Assembly: GCA_963169105.1 (NCBI GenBank)
Contig: OY720639.1
Span: forward strand, 100,018,559-100,082,558
Length of the DNA stretch: 64,000 bases
Reading direction: 5' to 3'
Source of the DNA: Ceriagrion tenellum
Taxonomy: Eukaryota; Arthropoda; Insecta; Odonata; Coenagrionidae
Part shown: in pieces, positions 32,721 to 44,831 of the stretch
How positions within the stretch are numbered: position 1 is the stretch's first letter
How the letters are laid out: each line of letters starts with the position of its first letter
Notes under the pieces: model-generated
Databases searched by the model: none
Seen by the model: only the letters and a program-made list of their open reading frames with translations
What the model was told of the DNA's origin: nothing
Program-made: the position numbers and the translations under genes

Positions 32721-34770
32721 GTGAGTTGGTGTTAAGATCCATGCTGTTGAATTATATATACGGAACTTCCCATTTGTGCTCATATCTTTTTCCTATATGT
32801 GTGCGATACATAGGAATTTATCACAAATAGATTACAACACTTACCTCTGGTGATGAAGCAGTGGTGTGGACGGGGCGTACAGAAAGGGCCTGAAAAAATA
32901 AAAAAAATGAACTAGTTAACACTACAAAAAATTATTAAAACAATGGGTTTACAACTCACTTGATTATAAGACATAATTTCCGGATTCAAATGGTGGAATT
33001 TTAGGATCTGAGGATGACACGCGGTGTCGAAACCATGGTCGAGTTGTATTAAATAGTGTGGAATAAAACCAAGTATCTTTTATTATGAGTGACACTTGTA
33101 TATTCGTGAAAATAAGAAATGAAGTTTAAGTTCTTGGCATAAGCGAGAGTAAGAGTGAAATATTTTGCAGGCAGCCTAGATGGTATTGTACCATAGTGGC
33201 ACCCAAAAAATCAAAATTGTGGAAAAGCATTATTTGACTTATCCATTTTTTCTCAGTTGCAATCTCATCTCTAAGCAAGTTCACACCACTGGAAGCTTCG
33301 TCTTTGTGCGAGGAATTCACTTATATCTGGGCATCCTTCATTGTTGTGAGATCGAAGTTCGAGAGAAACTTCTCTGATATGAGTTTCTTGGGGGTACAGT
33401 GTGAAGTTTTCATAAAAATCCCCGATGGAAGGATGAGGTCAGGTTTCTTATCCAAACTTTCATCTTCGCTGATTGCCTTTCCATTAGTGACAGGGAAACA
33501 ACCAATTTCGATAGCCTCCTTGTTTGAAGTTAACGCGTGTTTCCTCCTAAATTAAAAGGTTGAAATATGTGGAAAAAAGTTTTTAGAGAGACAAAAGCCT
33601 TGAAAGTGAAATGTGAGAGATATGATTCGCTAAAGTGTGACACGAAGTAGAATTTTCTTATCAACATGACCTCGCTATAAGGACAAAACGAGGAATAAAC
33701 CCTCAGGGTTAGGTAGTTCAATAAACAGAAACTACCTTGGACCAGCCGGAATTGAGAACATTTGAGAACGATTAGTTGCGAATCCCTCTCGACTTTATTG
33801 AGGAAAATATGAAAGATGAACAATATTCACTCTCAGATAGATACAAAGTTACACCCGATTGAGTGCCTTCTCTTCTGAAGTTTTCTCCCTCTTTCGCAGG
33901 TCGCATCCCGAATAAGTTTCGCCGGGGCTTCAATTTTGTCGGGCGGGAGAAAGTTTGCGAAATCTCTCGTCCCATTGGCAAACGATTCAAAAGTGCCCTT
34001 CAGGCGCTTTCGGTTTGGGAGCCGTTAAAAAAAGCACGGTTGCTCAAATAAAATTATGGATTCCATTTCAAAATTTCGTTGCGAACAAAACGCTCGTTAT
34101 AGGGACACAGGCTCGCCATCAGCTAGATCCAAAGCAACCGACTGGGTAGCGAGTAGGACTCCGTATATTAGCCTCATGGGTCCCGTTTTCCCTTTCGCTT
34201 CATTTTTTGAATCTTCGCCCTTTCAGCGAAATTTAATTACAACGCATTTAAAACGCAAAGGACAAAGGACTGACTTCGCCTTTTGCCGAAAGTTTGGCAC
34301 ATGAATGTAATTTTTATGGAAACTTTTCGACGATGGCCAAAACATCCGTTTAATGAAACATACTTCGAGATGGTTCGGCGAATTCGAATGTTCTCTCTTT
34401 AGTATGAATAGTGTCAAAAATTGCACTCGTATGTTTATTTTGAACATATAAATAATTGAAATAAAAGCTAAGATAGCCGGCGTCTAATAAATCTTTTACT
34501 TTTGAAATATTATTTATAATTAAAGTTATCTACAGTTAATCAAATCGTACCGTTTTGACTTCATAGTGCAACTCAAACAAGAATAGAACCCAGTGAAACA
34601 GCTGACCCATTAGTTGCGAGAACTTTCCTCAACCGATAATAATATAATATTTATTTTGATCATTAGCCAGAAGTACATCGGAATAGATCTCGTCAATATA
34701 TAAACATACACATACACAATAATACATAAAATTCACTATCAGTAAAAAGTAACCATGTTACAATAGTTAA
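32721..34770. other. No gene recognised
   Basis: Frames up to 97 codons on both strands (33530-33823, 33863-34149, 34056-34304), none with a recognised motif; they overlap on opposite strands. Confidence 0.4.
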
Positions 34771-35756
34771 CACTAGAACCGCGGAGGGGGTCAAATTGAC
34801 CCCTTATGATTTTCAACATGTATATTTCACACTTAATTTTTTTTTCACAAACCTGAAATTTTCTGACTTTTAATGAATTATAGAAAGGCGTATTCGTGCG
34901 AAATTCCGACGCTCTAGGACTATTTTTGTGAACACTAGACAACAATATACCTAGAACCGCGGTAGGGGTCATTTTGACCCCTGCTCTGTTGTCGTTCCCG
35001 AACTTTATATTTTCGCAGCAGAAATTCACCGCAAGCGTAATTTTCGAAGGTCGAATGTGTGGGAATGGCATGGATTACCTCTGTCGTTTCTTATTAGGCC
35101 GCAGATAAAGGCAACCCGCCCAGCGGACGCCTGAAAGAATGTGAGAGTCGAGCCGCGTAGAAATGGACCTACGCGAAAATTTCCGGGCACCCCCCTTTCC
35201 TCGGCTACCCCCACTCAAGGCTCCTTCCTTCCCCTACCGTGCCTCCCCTACCAGTGTGGCGTCATTGTAGTTGCCAGCTCTATTACATGAATTACAATGT
35301 AAAACTTCGCAATTCACCCGAATTCATCAGTTTGCGCGGCAGTGCGGTATTGCGTGAAGCGAGAAGTCGGATGAGTACCTTGGCGATACCTTGTTCAGTG
35401 TTTCTCTTTTTACCCAACGAAACGAATTTATTCTACATTCTTCATTACTGTATGCTTCTCTGCACCAATAAAAGTGTTTCTTTTTTCTTAAAAAAATTTA
35501 CATTTTTCCCCCATCCTCAGCCGAACATATAGTAAAAATGTGAAAAACGCATTATTTGTGCAAGGCGGGTAGCCTATCTAGCGCTTATACCGCCCATATA
35601 TCATTCAAATTTCATTGTAAATCTCAGATAATTCATTTCACATAGTGCAGTATCCAAAAGAAACCCAAAATACTAAAAATATGGCAAGAAAAGACGAGGG
35701 GTCAAAATGACCCCCTCCGCGGTTCTAGGTATACGAAAAAGTCCGCGGTTCTAGTG
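34771..35756. mobile_element. piggyBac-type non-autonomous element, TTAA-flanked
   Basis: TTAA at 34767-34770 and 35757-35760 flanks perfect 14-bp ends: CACTAGAACCGCGG and its inverse. The motif CTAGAACCGCGG followed by GGGGTCAAAATGACCCC (itself a palindrome) occurs at the left end, internally at 34952-34982 and inverted at 35697-35730. Exact TTAA duplication and CA(C)-type ends fit the piggyBac superfamily. The 986-bp length and lack of a transposase frame make it a MITE mobilised in trans. Perfect ends suggest a relatively young insertion. Confidence 0.85.
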
Positions 35757-35789
35757 TTAAACACTTAATCCGAAAGACTTTCAAAGGAC

Positions 35790-36010
35790 TCAGTCATATA
35801 TTAATACAATGAATAATGTGGTTTCTTACTCAACCATTTTTTTGCCATATTATTAAAATATATTGATTTCTTTGATTTCACTTCTGTTGGAAGAATATTG
35901 AATGCCTTCAATGCCATTATGTTAAAATTGTTTTTGGTCTTTGTTAACCTACAATGAGATATATCTAGATCATCATTATGCTTTGTGTACCTAGGGGGTG
36001 TGTACATCAG
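35790..36010 (-). pseudogene. LINE ORF2 C-terminal fragment
   Basis: The minus-strand frame reads KHNDDLDISHCRLTKTKNNF, NIMALKAFNILPTEVK, then IYFNNMAKKWLSKKPHYSLY, YYSTIN region. The order 'THN..D......T......F..M..K.FN.LP..IK......F....K.WL....FYS' is the C-terminal end of several CR1/Jockey-like LINEs. An (AT)n tract begins 30 bp beyond. Confidence 0.6.
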
Positions 36011-36036
36011 ACCGACGCGTCAAATGACTTTGTATT

Positions 36037-36039
<3 letters not shown>

Positions 36040-36111
<72 letters not shown>
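36040..36111. repeat. (AT)n microsatellite, about 36 units
   Basis: An uninterrupted run of alternating A and T, 72 bases long. Confidence 0.98.
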
Positions 36112-36115
<4 letters not shown>

Positions 36116-37365
36116 TCTTGCGAAGATTCCACGACCGTGGCAAACAATGTAAAACTTCGTCACAGGGTGACACTAAACATAAAACATACAAAAAAAAGCA
36201 AACTCACGAGTTTAAAATTTTCGGTGTGTATACACACATATATAAAGAATACAAAGTCATAATTCCAGAATGCTCGAAGAAGGTTTACAATGACCATTTT
36301 ACTTTAAGTTATATGATAATGAAATGATAAAATAACTTTCTTTAGTAGCAGAAGTAGATACCTCTTTTGTATTGGGAACATTACCTCACTATGAACACGG
36401 AGTTATGCTGGATTTAAAATTGACCACATGAGGTGAGATGTATTGGAAGTTCTTTATGTTACGAAAAATAAACAGTATTTTCCGTGAAAAATGTAACCGC
36501 CACAACGCGTGCCGACTCACTTTTCTGATACCAAAAACTGTCAATAATTTTTCCCTTTTCGGTAGCAGCCACCTACTCGTGGTGAGTTCTGGGTAGTTTC
36601 TCCACGATAATAGCAAAGAGCTACTCAAATAAATACTGTGTGATCAGGCTAGGCCTTTATCCTACCTTGATTAACTGATTTGTTTGTGATAATAGCTCAA
36701 CATGCATAAAATTCTTCATCATAATTGAGGTTAGTTTGAAAAAGTTTAACTTTTCCGTCTATTTTAAAGTATTATCTATATCCAAATGAAGGATGAGACA
36801 TTACTAAAGGAACTGCATTCGAAAAAAATATTAATTTACCCCAAATACGGCTCCCAAAAGTGATCTATTTGAAGTGATGCTCGGAGTCGGTAACATTTTG
36901 TGTTGTGCAGATTGCCTATACTCTAAATTTGTTGTTTATTCTTAGGCATTGTATAAGCCATAGATTTCATCAAATAATCTTCAAATTTCAGTGATGTAAT
37001 TTAAAAATAAGTATCTCTAGTTTATGGTTACCAATATTCCAGTATATGCAACAAATAGTTCTCCATAACCGTTTGTTTTCCATTTCCGCCTGAATTTTCG
37101 CAAAATTTTAATCTTTAGAGCTCGGGCGGCAGTGGTTAATATTATCCGATTTCGAAAAAATTTTGCATGCGAGATCCTGATATCAGTACACAACTTTCCC
37201 GCACAGGGCAAATTTGATACGGAAAAAAAACCCTTTTTCGGCCCACCCTACTGTAACTCTCTTCGAGCATGAAGCACAAAATTATGGACACTATTTTGTA
37301 ACATAATGACGGATACACGTGCCAAAGCGCATTTTAGTCCTAAGGACTTCTCAGCACATCTACAT
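36112..37365. other. No gene recognised
   Basis: Short frames only. The 69-codon plus-strand frame at 36118-36327 is Lys/Tyr/His-rich and unrecognised. Confidence 0.4.
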
Positions 37366-37560
37366 ACTACTCTGCGAGACGCCACGTGGGCGAGTGGTAG
37401 GGGGTGTTAGGACACCATCCGTGTAAATATTTAAGGTTTTGGGAGGTGAAATGGTGACGTGTTTTAAGGGAAGGTATTGAGTGGAGCTCAGTTTTTATTC
37501 TGGTCACTTATTGCGCGCGGAAAGAACGAGTTCTTGTACCTATCTGTCCGGATAATGCTA
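37366..37560 (-). mobile_element. CR1-like LINE 3' end (family C, copy 5)
   Basis: The minus strand gives YKNSFFPRAISDQNKN, the protein end, then the family-C untranslated region and tail CACCTAACACCCC..., inverted as ACATCTACATACTACTCTGC, GAGACGCCACG. 5' truncated. Confidence 0.8.
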
Positions 37561-39128
37561 AATATCGTGGGAAAACGCCGATCTATTTTTTTTAAACGAA
37601 TAGTTGAGCTATCAGAGCAGAAAGTAAAATGAAATTGCTTAATCAATATTTTAGCGATGGAACTTTTGAGAATAAAAAATCCTGCAAGTGTTTGCACCAA
37701 TGAGCAGCCGCAATAAAAATGAACCGTTTTTGGAAGGTTCCTCTCGAGTCGATAGAGCTTCAAAAACTTCTTTCCGCGGATTGTGTCAGAACCTCCATAA
37801 ACTTGAGAGGTCTTTTAGAAGTGTACCGAGGAGGAGATAATCAAATAGCATTAAGACGCTGCAGAGTCTCCTTGAGGAATTAGTGGAGAATCACCGAAAA
37901 AAAACATACGCGGACTCGCGATGAACCAGAAAGCAACCGAGAGATAAGAGAGGAAATTAACTCTTCCCCGCAATTTGCTCCGGAGACCTTCAAAACAACT
38001 TTGGGCAAAGTTTTTATTTTATGTTAAAAGTGAACTTAAATAAATTTTCTTAATTATTTAATGCAAAATTTTCAGGTCAAGGTGAAGCTAATGTTTAAGT
38101 AGAAATGGTTTCAATAAATTTATTAATATGGGTTCTTAATTTTATAATTGATTTGAAGGTGGATTAGGAAGTAAATTAATTTATTAAATTCATTGATGTT
38201 AGCTCTAAAATATGCACACATCGCCCACTGGAACTAGCAGAGAACAACTGATTAAAAATAATCTACAATCTTCAGCATCTTTTTACATTAGGTGTAAAAG
38301 AAAAAGAGAGAGGTGAAGGAGAATAATTGTGAGAAGTTACCTACTTACACTGAGCACCATAGTTAGGCAGGCCGAAATTTCAGTGTCACAAATAAATGGT
38401 CTAAATGTTTTTTTTATTTCCTTTTGATGCAAACATAAAGTACTCATACTAAATTTGGAGTCAATAAATCCTCGAAAACCCGTGTCGAAGAGTTGTAATT
38501 TGAAGAGTGAAAAAGTACTTTTTTTCTCCTTTAACAGAATGAGAAAGGGGTATGTATGTTAGGAAATACAATGCTGCGAATTTGAACACACAAGGGAAAT
38601 ACATCACGCATGCTGCCCAGCTACAAAGAGGCAGAAGCTTCACTTCCAGGAAATCACTCACAAATACTAAGTTATTTACTGCTTCATTCGTGCATTGCTC
38701 TAAGTTAATATAGACGTTATTAAAATACGAGTGAACTGCTCATTTTCAGAATTAATTCGATGATTTCGGACTTTACCTTGCCACCCCAAAAAAGAGCCAC
38801 GAGCAGGTGTCGGCTTCAGCCATATGCCGCAGCGTCACAACCGTGCTAAAATATAAGTCCATTCATTAATTATACATTAAACTTTACAAAGAACCTTTCC
38901 ATATTTTTAACTACCGTTCCCAGGATTAGAAAAACGCCCATTGATAGCAACTGTAAAAATATGTGTCGGAATTCATGGTAGCAAAACATTGATATTTCAA
39001 GGATCATTACGTAATAATATGACTTCTGGATAGGTAACCAATTTATGCAGAAGAAATCACCGGCATTTCACCAAGTTTCACACAAATAAGGTTTAGAGTC
39101 TTGGTGTTGCATAAATTTTAAAATAAAA
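37561..39128. other. No gene recognised
   Basis: AT-rich with no frame above 91 codons and no recognised repeat. Confidence 0.45.
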
Positions 39129-39140
39129 ACATAAAATCTG

Positions 39141-39298
39141 AAGGATCTCAGGTTTTCCCAGCCTATCTGATGGATAAAATTTAAGAAACGGCATTCGAAA
39201 GCTGATACCCCCCTGATAATGGAGGACAAGTCGTTCTCCGAAACGTTGGGCCCCATGGACCTGCTCACCCGGTGGAAAACCCGAGAAACCTTTATCCA
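39141..39298 (+). mobile_element. 158-bp Penelope-like end with 12-bp target duplication
   Basis: ACATAAAATCTG occurs at 39129-39140 and 39299-39310, bracketing a 158-bp unit. The unit has a short inverted left part (CTCAGGTTTTCCC) and a plus-strand hammerhead-like core at 39213-39250: CTGATAA, a GGAG...CTCC hairpin extended by GAC/GTC, GAAAC, GTT, GGG. It ends ACCCGGTGGAAAACCCGAG. CTGATAA departs from CTGANGA at the catalytic G, so cleavage should be lost. It carries no protein and must have been mobilised in trans. Confidence 0.7.
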
Positions 39299-39310
39299 AC
39301 ATAAAATCTG

Positions 39311-40158
39311 TTGGAAAATTACTTGAATTGTGCTAAGGTATAATGATATCTACATTCGTCACTGTTTTTGCCAATGACGGCTTGTAAAATACACCGGAAA
39401 ATATAAAAACAGGTCAATGTTTTGGAAAGCAAGTCCAGAAAGGATTCGAATCAGCTTCAAAGCGGATTGGCAGACAATGGCCCTACTCGCATTCATTAAG
39501 ACTGGGACTTTATCTAAAGTTCAAGTTAATGGATATTGGCGCTACGCTGTGGAACAACGAGGTAAAAACAACGGTGAAAACGCTCCACGAAAGAGTTCCA
39601 CTCAGTTTTATTGCCATCAACTGGTGCTGCCCCTAGGGCTTGCAGGTCCCCTGGCAACGTCTTGCCAGGCCTCGGGCAACTATGTTCTATGCAACTATGA
39701 TTTGCGCTGCCCAGGCCAAATATGGTCTACGGGCTGTAAGTATTGTTGGCTGCAGCTTTTTCAGCCCTACATTACAAAACCAATTCTTAGTATGATATAT
39801 TAAGTATTATTTTAAATGAACTTATTAATTCTATATGCTTCTTATTTTTTATTAAGTACAAGTAAAATATTAAATTCCATAAGTGGAGAACTAGTCATGA
39901 GCAACACACACACCTCCGTATCTAAATATTCATAGTGAAGATTAAAGTATACATTAATCATTATAACATTGGATAATGCGGCGGACACATAATATTTTTA
40001 TCGTTATACTTTTCCATCCTGAGATAACGGAGTTCGTCTGAAATGCGTGGCTCATGAGAGCGCGGGGGGAAAAGAGGCAGTTTCCCCGCTTGCCCGGCTC
40101 AAAGGGGCAGGGCTGCTATCGACCAGTTTCAATAAATATAGCATCATTTTTTTAGGCT
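39311..40158. other. No gene recognised
   Basis: Contains a 128-codon plus-strand frame (39417-39803), Cys/Gly/Leu-rich at its end, without a recognised motif. Confidence 0.35.
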
Positions 40159-41684
40159 GTTTGAACGAGATAGTTCCCAAGTCGTGGTGGACATCATATT
40201 TAAATTATACGTTTAGACTCTATTGATGGCCTAATTTTATTTTCGGTGAAAGTAACTACCATATTCAATAATATGCCCAATAGCTTAAAAAATCTTGCTG
40301 ATACAAGTGAAGTTAAAAAATAAATAAATAATGAGTCTTAGAATGCTAAAAGATATGGATTTAGTAGTTGTGTTCCAATTTTTTTCTACCGCATAAAATT
40401 TTATAGACATGGCTTTGAAAATGAAAGGAAATTTCAATTAAGATTTATGAGATCAAAATAGGAATCTGCTGATAAACTATATAAATAGCTTAGCAGGACC
40501 CATATTGGACAGATATGTCGTGTCATTACTTGCTGATAGGTCTTTGTGATGGATAATATTCAGCCAATGTAATGATAATTTATAAAATATAATTTACAAT
40601 GACGATTTTCAACGATACATTTATGTGTGTATGTACAACAAAATAAATTGAGTTTTAAAATTTTGAAAATTGATAAAAGCAACCGTAGAAAGCACGAACT
40701 AAATATCGCCTTATAAGTTGTGCAAAATATACTTTTATAAGACGGAAATTCAAAATAAATCTATAAAAATAAATAAAAATATCCATGCAAGTCTTCAACA
40801 TGGCATATTTTCTTCTCGTGATCCAGAAAAAAACTGCAGGGATGCTATATGTTTTTAAATGGCCGAGGAAACCTACGAAACACACACTTTCAATTTTTTT
40901 ACGAGATCAAGGTGTTTGAAATACCGAATTTTTAAAATACTATTTCTCTGGCAGGCATTTATATGCCATTCCCCTTGTAAAATTGTAAAATGACTGGCAT
41001 TTTTAGGCAAATATCTCGGAAAGTAGTATGGTAAGGGGGTAATATTTTGGTATTGGAGGAGGAATGAGATATTTTAATTTAAGGTAGTTTGAGCAAAATA
41101 TCATTTTACCAAGAAATCAATGAATTTTGTCTCACTTTGAAGAAAGACATAATACCCTTATTGACACCCAAAATAAATTTAATCCATTACGACACTACTT
41201 TTCGAGATATTTGCCAGAAACTCCCAGCCCTTTTACATGGAAATGGTGCGTGTATGCAATCCACAGAGACCTTGTATTAAAAATGAGGACATTCTAACAC
41301 ATAGATCTCGTAAAAAAATCAACGGTGTGTACTCTGCGTGTTTTCTCAGCTAATTTTGAAAATTAATCATATTGTCACCGCAGTAAATTCTTCGGAATCA
41401 CAATAAACCCTCCTTTTTCATGGAGTTTCAAAAGTACCGCGTGAAAAAAATGAGTCAAGTGAAAGACTTATTTAGATATATATTACTTACAATTTCTATC
41501 ATGTAAAACTATATTATTGCACCATTAATAATGTCAAATTTAATTCGTATGTCTCACAGCTGGAGAAAATAAAACGTATTTTCGAATATGGTCTCTATAA
41601 TGATTAGGGAACTATCGCGCTCGCACTATCTTAAAATGAGACCAAATTCATGGATTCATTGCTGAAATGATATGTTGCTCAAAC
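40159..41684 (-). mobile_element. TA MITE family T, older member, split by a second copy
   Basis: The left end GTTTGAACGAGATAGTTCCC and right end ATATGTTGCTCAAAC are the family's two termini. 40897-41084 and 41628-41684 are colinear with 52290-52508 of another copy. The stretch missing between them is occupied by copy 41087-41625. The part from 40200 to 40890 has no counterpart in the shorter copies, so this is a longer relative or carries another insertion. No transposase frame. Confidence 0.6.
41087..41625 (+). mobile_element. TA MITE family T, nested copy
   Basis: Starts GTTTGAGCAAAATATC and ends with the inverse of GTGCGAGCGCGATAGTTCC, flanked by TA at 41085-41086 and 41626-41627. About 540 bp with no coding frame. 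Colinear, inverted, with 51953-52508, and with 63606-64000. The TA duplication points to a Tc1/mariner-type transposase as the mover. It sits inside a minus-oriented relative (40159-41684), giving the order of insertion. Confidence 0.8.
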
Positions 41685-42844
41685 AACCTAAAGACCAACA
41701 GACGAACAGTTCGTTTTGAAAATGACCATATTGTCGTCAAGATCAGTCGACAGCAATGAAAACTGAGAGGAACTTTAGGTAAAGCTTAATTTAAACTTCA
41801 TTTATTTAAAATTCATTCCTAACAGCAACTTCTATTTCCTAGCCTGAGAAGATGCAATTGTTTTAACGTCTAAAGCACTACGAGCAACGTAGCAAAATAG
41901 TTCCCAAGCGTGAAATGTCCGAAAATTTCCAGGAACACCGAGAGGGCGGACCCAGAGAGAAAGAGTGACAGAACCCCTCGGGGAACGAGGGGTGATTTGA
42001 CGAGGTAGCCGGGAGCGATCCGCCCCTCCCGTCTTCCCATGAAACACCAAACATCAGCCGTCGTGAAACAACATTCTCGTTTCCCGGCGGGGAACACCGC
42101 CAGGTGTTCACGGCACACCTTCCCTTGAAGAATAAAAAAAGACACAGGCATCAAAGCCGCGCCACAACAGTGCAGTTGAATTATCCTCCTACCGATGGTT
42201 AGATGAACTACAAGGCATTCTGGAACTTTATACTGTGACGAGACAAAGAAAAACATCTCTTTTAGCGAACAAGAGGCGTAAACTTTGCTATTCCCACGTA
42301 GACTAGGATCCGTCTGAATCCATGGAAAATGTTTAACTAGTTCATTCGTTCATTACTGCAATTATTCGCCGGCAGAAAATCAAGCCCTACACGAAATTCG
42401 CTCTTTCACTTCTGTTCCCTAAGAGAGCTTTGAGGCGCCCAATTTTTTGTGTAATATATATTTGAACAGTTCCTCAGGCCAATAATTTTGACATCTTGAC
42501 TTTTCCGCATTTTTGCGGGGGCACATTATCAAAAAAATTTCGAGATGAAATGTCGTGCAGAGCCCGAGAAGAGTTTATTAGGTACTTTGTTTCCGACACG
42601 TATTATGGCAATATCAAAGCACATATCTAATTGTGTCGCAAGGGGAGTAAATATGTATGCATATACATAAAATCTCTAAATTTATGTTGCAACTTGTAGA
42701 GAGACCCGGCTTCGTATGCGCAATGTCAACCGTAAAGGGTCAAGTTATAATTTACGCCATATACATTCAAATGGTTGGTTATAAGAATGACAATGAAGAA
42801 AAACGTTAGCGCGCAGCGTTAACCATTTATACAGAGAACCTTTA
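41685..42844. other. No gene recognised
   Basis: 41870-42256 has a 128-codon minus-strand frame and overlapping alternatives without a known motif. 41878-41915 contains a GCAAAATAGTTCCCAAG stretch resembling a family T end. Confidence 0.35.
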
Positions 42845-44135
42845 CGAGGGTGGAATGATAATTAATGAGCCTACCAATGAAAGCATTGTTTCTTATTATT
42901 TTTATTGTTTTATTTTTCAATATAGTTTCCTTCTTGGGCGACACTTTTTTCCCAACGGGTTTCCAACTTCTTCATGCCCTCAGAAAAATATGATTTAACT
43001 CTACAAAATACTCATCCGTGGCCGCTATGATCTCCTCATCCGACGTGGAGCGCTTGCTCCCGAGCTAAATCTTCATGTTTGGAAACAAAAAGAAGTCACA
43101 CGGGGCCAGATCTGGAGAATACGGAGCATGCGGCAGTATCTCGTACCCCAATTCAACCAATTTGGCCGTGGCGATTCAGGATTCAGGATGGAGCGTTATC
43201 GTGGTGAAACAGGACTTTTTTGCGGGCCAAACAGGGCCGTTTTTTCTTCAATTCTTCGTCGAATCGGATCAATAAATCACTGTTATACCATTCCGTGATC
43301 GTTCTTTCCTTCGCCAAATAGCTGATATGGATCACACCTAAAAACATCCAAAAAAACGGTCGCCATGACCTTTCCGGTCAATTGGACCATTTTGCCTTCT
43401 TCGGAGCACTCTCGCCGGGAGAAGTCCACTGCTTCAACAGTTATTTGGTTTCTAGTGTGTAGTGATGGGTCAATGTTACGTCGTCCACGGTTACGTAAAC
43501 GCATGAAGAAGTCCCTTGGATTGCGCTTCAATAGGACCAAACACTCCTTGAAAGTGGTCACACGATTCCACCTGTTCTTCACAGTAAGCAAACGCGGTAC
43601 CCATCAGGCCGGCAGCTTTCTTATGCCCAAATGTTCGTGCACGATATTTTTCATACAAATTACTGACAAGCCACATGTCTTAGCTATTTTATTCAACTTC
43701 AATCTGCGGTTGTACAGCAACATGTCATGGACTTTGTCGATGGTTTCCTCCGTGGTGACCTCATTTGTGCGTCCTGAACGGGCCTCATCAAACGTGGATG
43801 TTCGGCCATTTCTGAACTCATTATACCATCACTTAATAGTGGAAATTATAGGTGAGGCATTAATATACACGTTATCCAACTTATTCTTAATTTCCTCACG
43901 TGTCTTCCCTTTCAAAAACAGAAAGCGAATTACCGTCCGATATTGTAATTTTTCCATTTAACAAAAAATAACAAACTTGTCCACTTTAAACAGCTTCCAC
44001 ACAGAAACTACTCGACGGAATTGGTTGAAATTGTGATCGTATCCGTTTCAAAGATGGCCAATGAAAACAAAAACAAGATTACGATGCATTGTTGCCGGGT
44101 CGCTTCAAGGCTCATTAATTATCATACCACCCTCG
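42845..44135 (-). mobile_element. Full-length mariner transposon, 1291 bp
   Basis: Cut-and-paste DNA transposon of the mariner (IS630/Tc1/mariner) superfamily. The 27-bp terminal repeats CGAGGGTGGAATGATAATTA... and its right partner differ at one position. TA duplications lie at 42843-42844 and 44136-44137. The total length of 1291 bp is typical of intact mariners (about 1.3 kb), so no large deletion has occurred. The transposase is on the minus strand and is broken by stops and frameshifts. The first nine bases of the ends recur at 57992. Confidence 0.92.
42900..43957 (-). pseudogene. Mariner transposase, inactivated
   Basis: Starts MEKLQYRTVIRFLFLKGKTR at 43957. The N-terminal helix-turn-helix pair follows (WYNEFRNGRTSTFDEARSGR, then LNKIAKTCGLS, HEHLGIRKL). 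The catalytic DDE/D domain is in pieces across frames: VDDVTLTHHYTLETK (first Asp), SPGESAPKKAK, VIHISYL, HDNAPS (second Asp) and LPHAPYSPDLAPCDFFLF (third Asp, mariner D34D type). Stops occur after STIK, near LETK and elsewhere, with at least two frameshifts, so no active enzyme can be made. Confidence 0.88.
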
Positions 44136-44831
44136 TATCTATTGAATCATCAGTAGTGCACCGCCACCTTTGTATAGTTAGTTTTTGACTCTCACTAAAT
44201 TTTACGATGCACTAAAGAAAGCGATTTTGGAAGGAAGTGCATGCTGGAAAGTAGTTACGTTTCCAAGATTACCATTTTCTCTCCGCATTTTTTCATTTAT
44301 AATTCGCAGACCGGCTGCCATTATGATGGGATCGCCCATGGCTTTTGCTCGCGTCGCTCACGTCTTCGCCAAGCACTAGTCCCACCAGCTTTCATATTCT
44401 AAGTATTGTGTGCGTGGCCTCTGTACTTCGGAATCCCAATTTTGGTGGTTAAAGCGATTTCTATTAATGGTCAAACTGACGAAAAACTTAGCATAAGCGT
44501 TCTTATTGGTAATATCTATAGGCGAAATAGGAGAAAGTCAATTCTGTGGATTTGGTTTCTTGGCCACACATTTTTGTTGCAACATGTAGGTTATTTTCAC
44601 AATGTCTGAAGGCGGGTTTAAACATGAAAGTTAAATTTCATGGAAGTTGCGAGTGTAGCGACATCTCGAATCATATCGCCACTTGCCGTGCATCGTTCTG
44701 CATACACACAACATCCGGCTTTAACCAATAAAATGGGTGGTGGAAGTAAGGGGAGTAAAAATGCATTTGCATAAAATTGTATCTACTTTGTTTTAGTGGT
44801 AGGCTGCGGGTGGAATAAACATTAATCTTCA
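44136..44831. other. No gene recognised
   Basis: Short frames only; no repeat recognised. Confidence 0.4.

Noticed and set aside
36040..36111. (AT)n tract as a functional origin or promoter
   Set aside because: It is a simple microsatellite next to a LINE end; nothing else supports function.
43365..43961. 198-codon plus-strand frame
   Set aside because: Antisense shadow of the mariner transposase on the minus strand, whose motifs and terminal repeats are clear.
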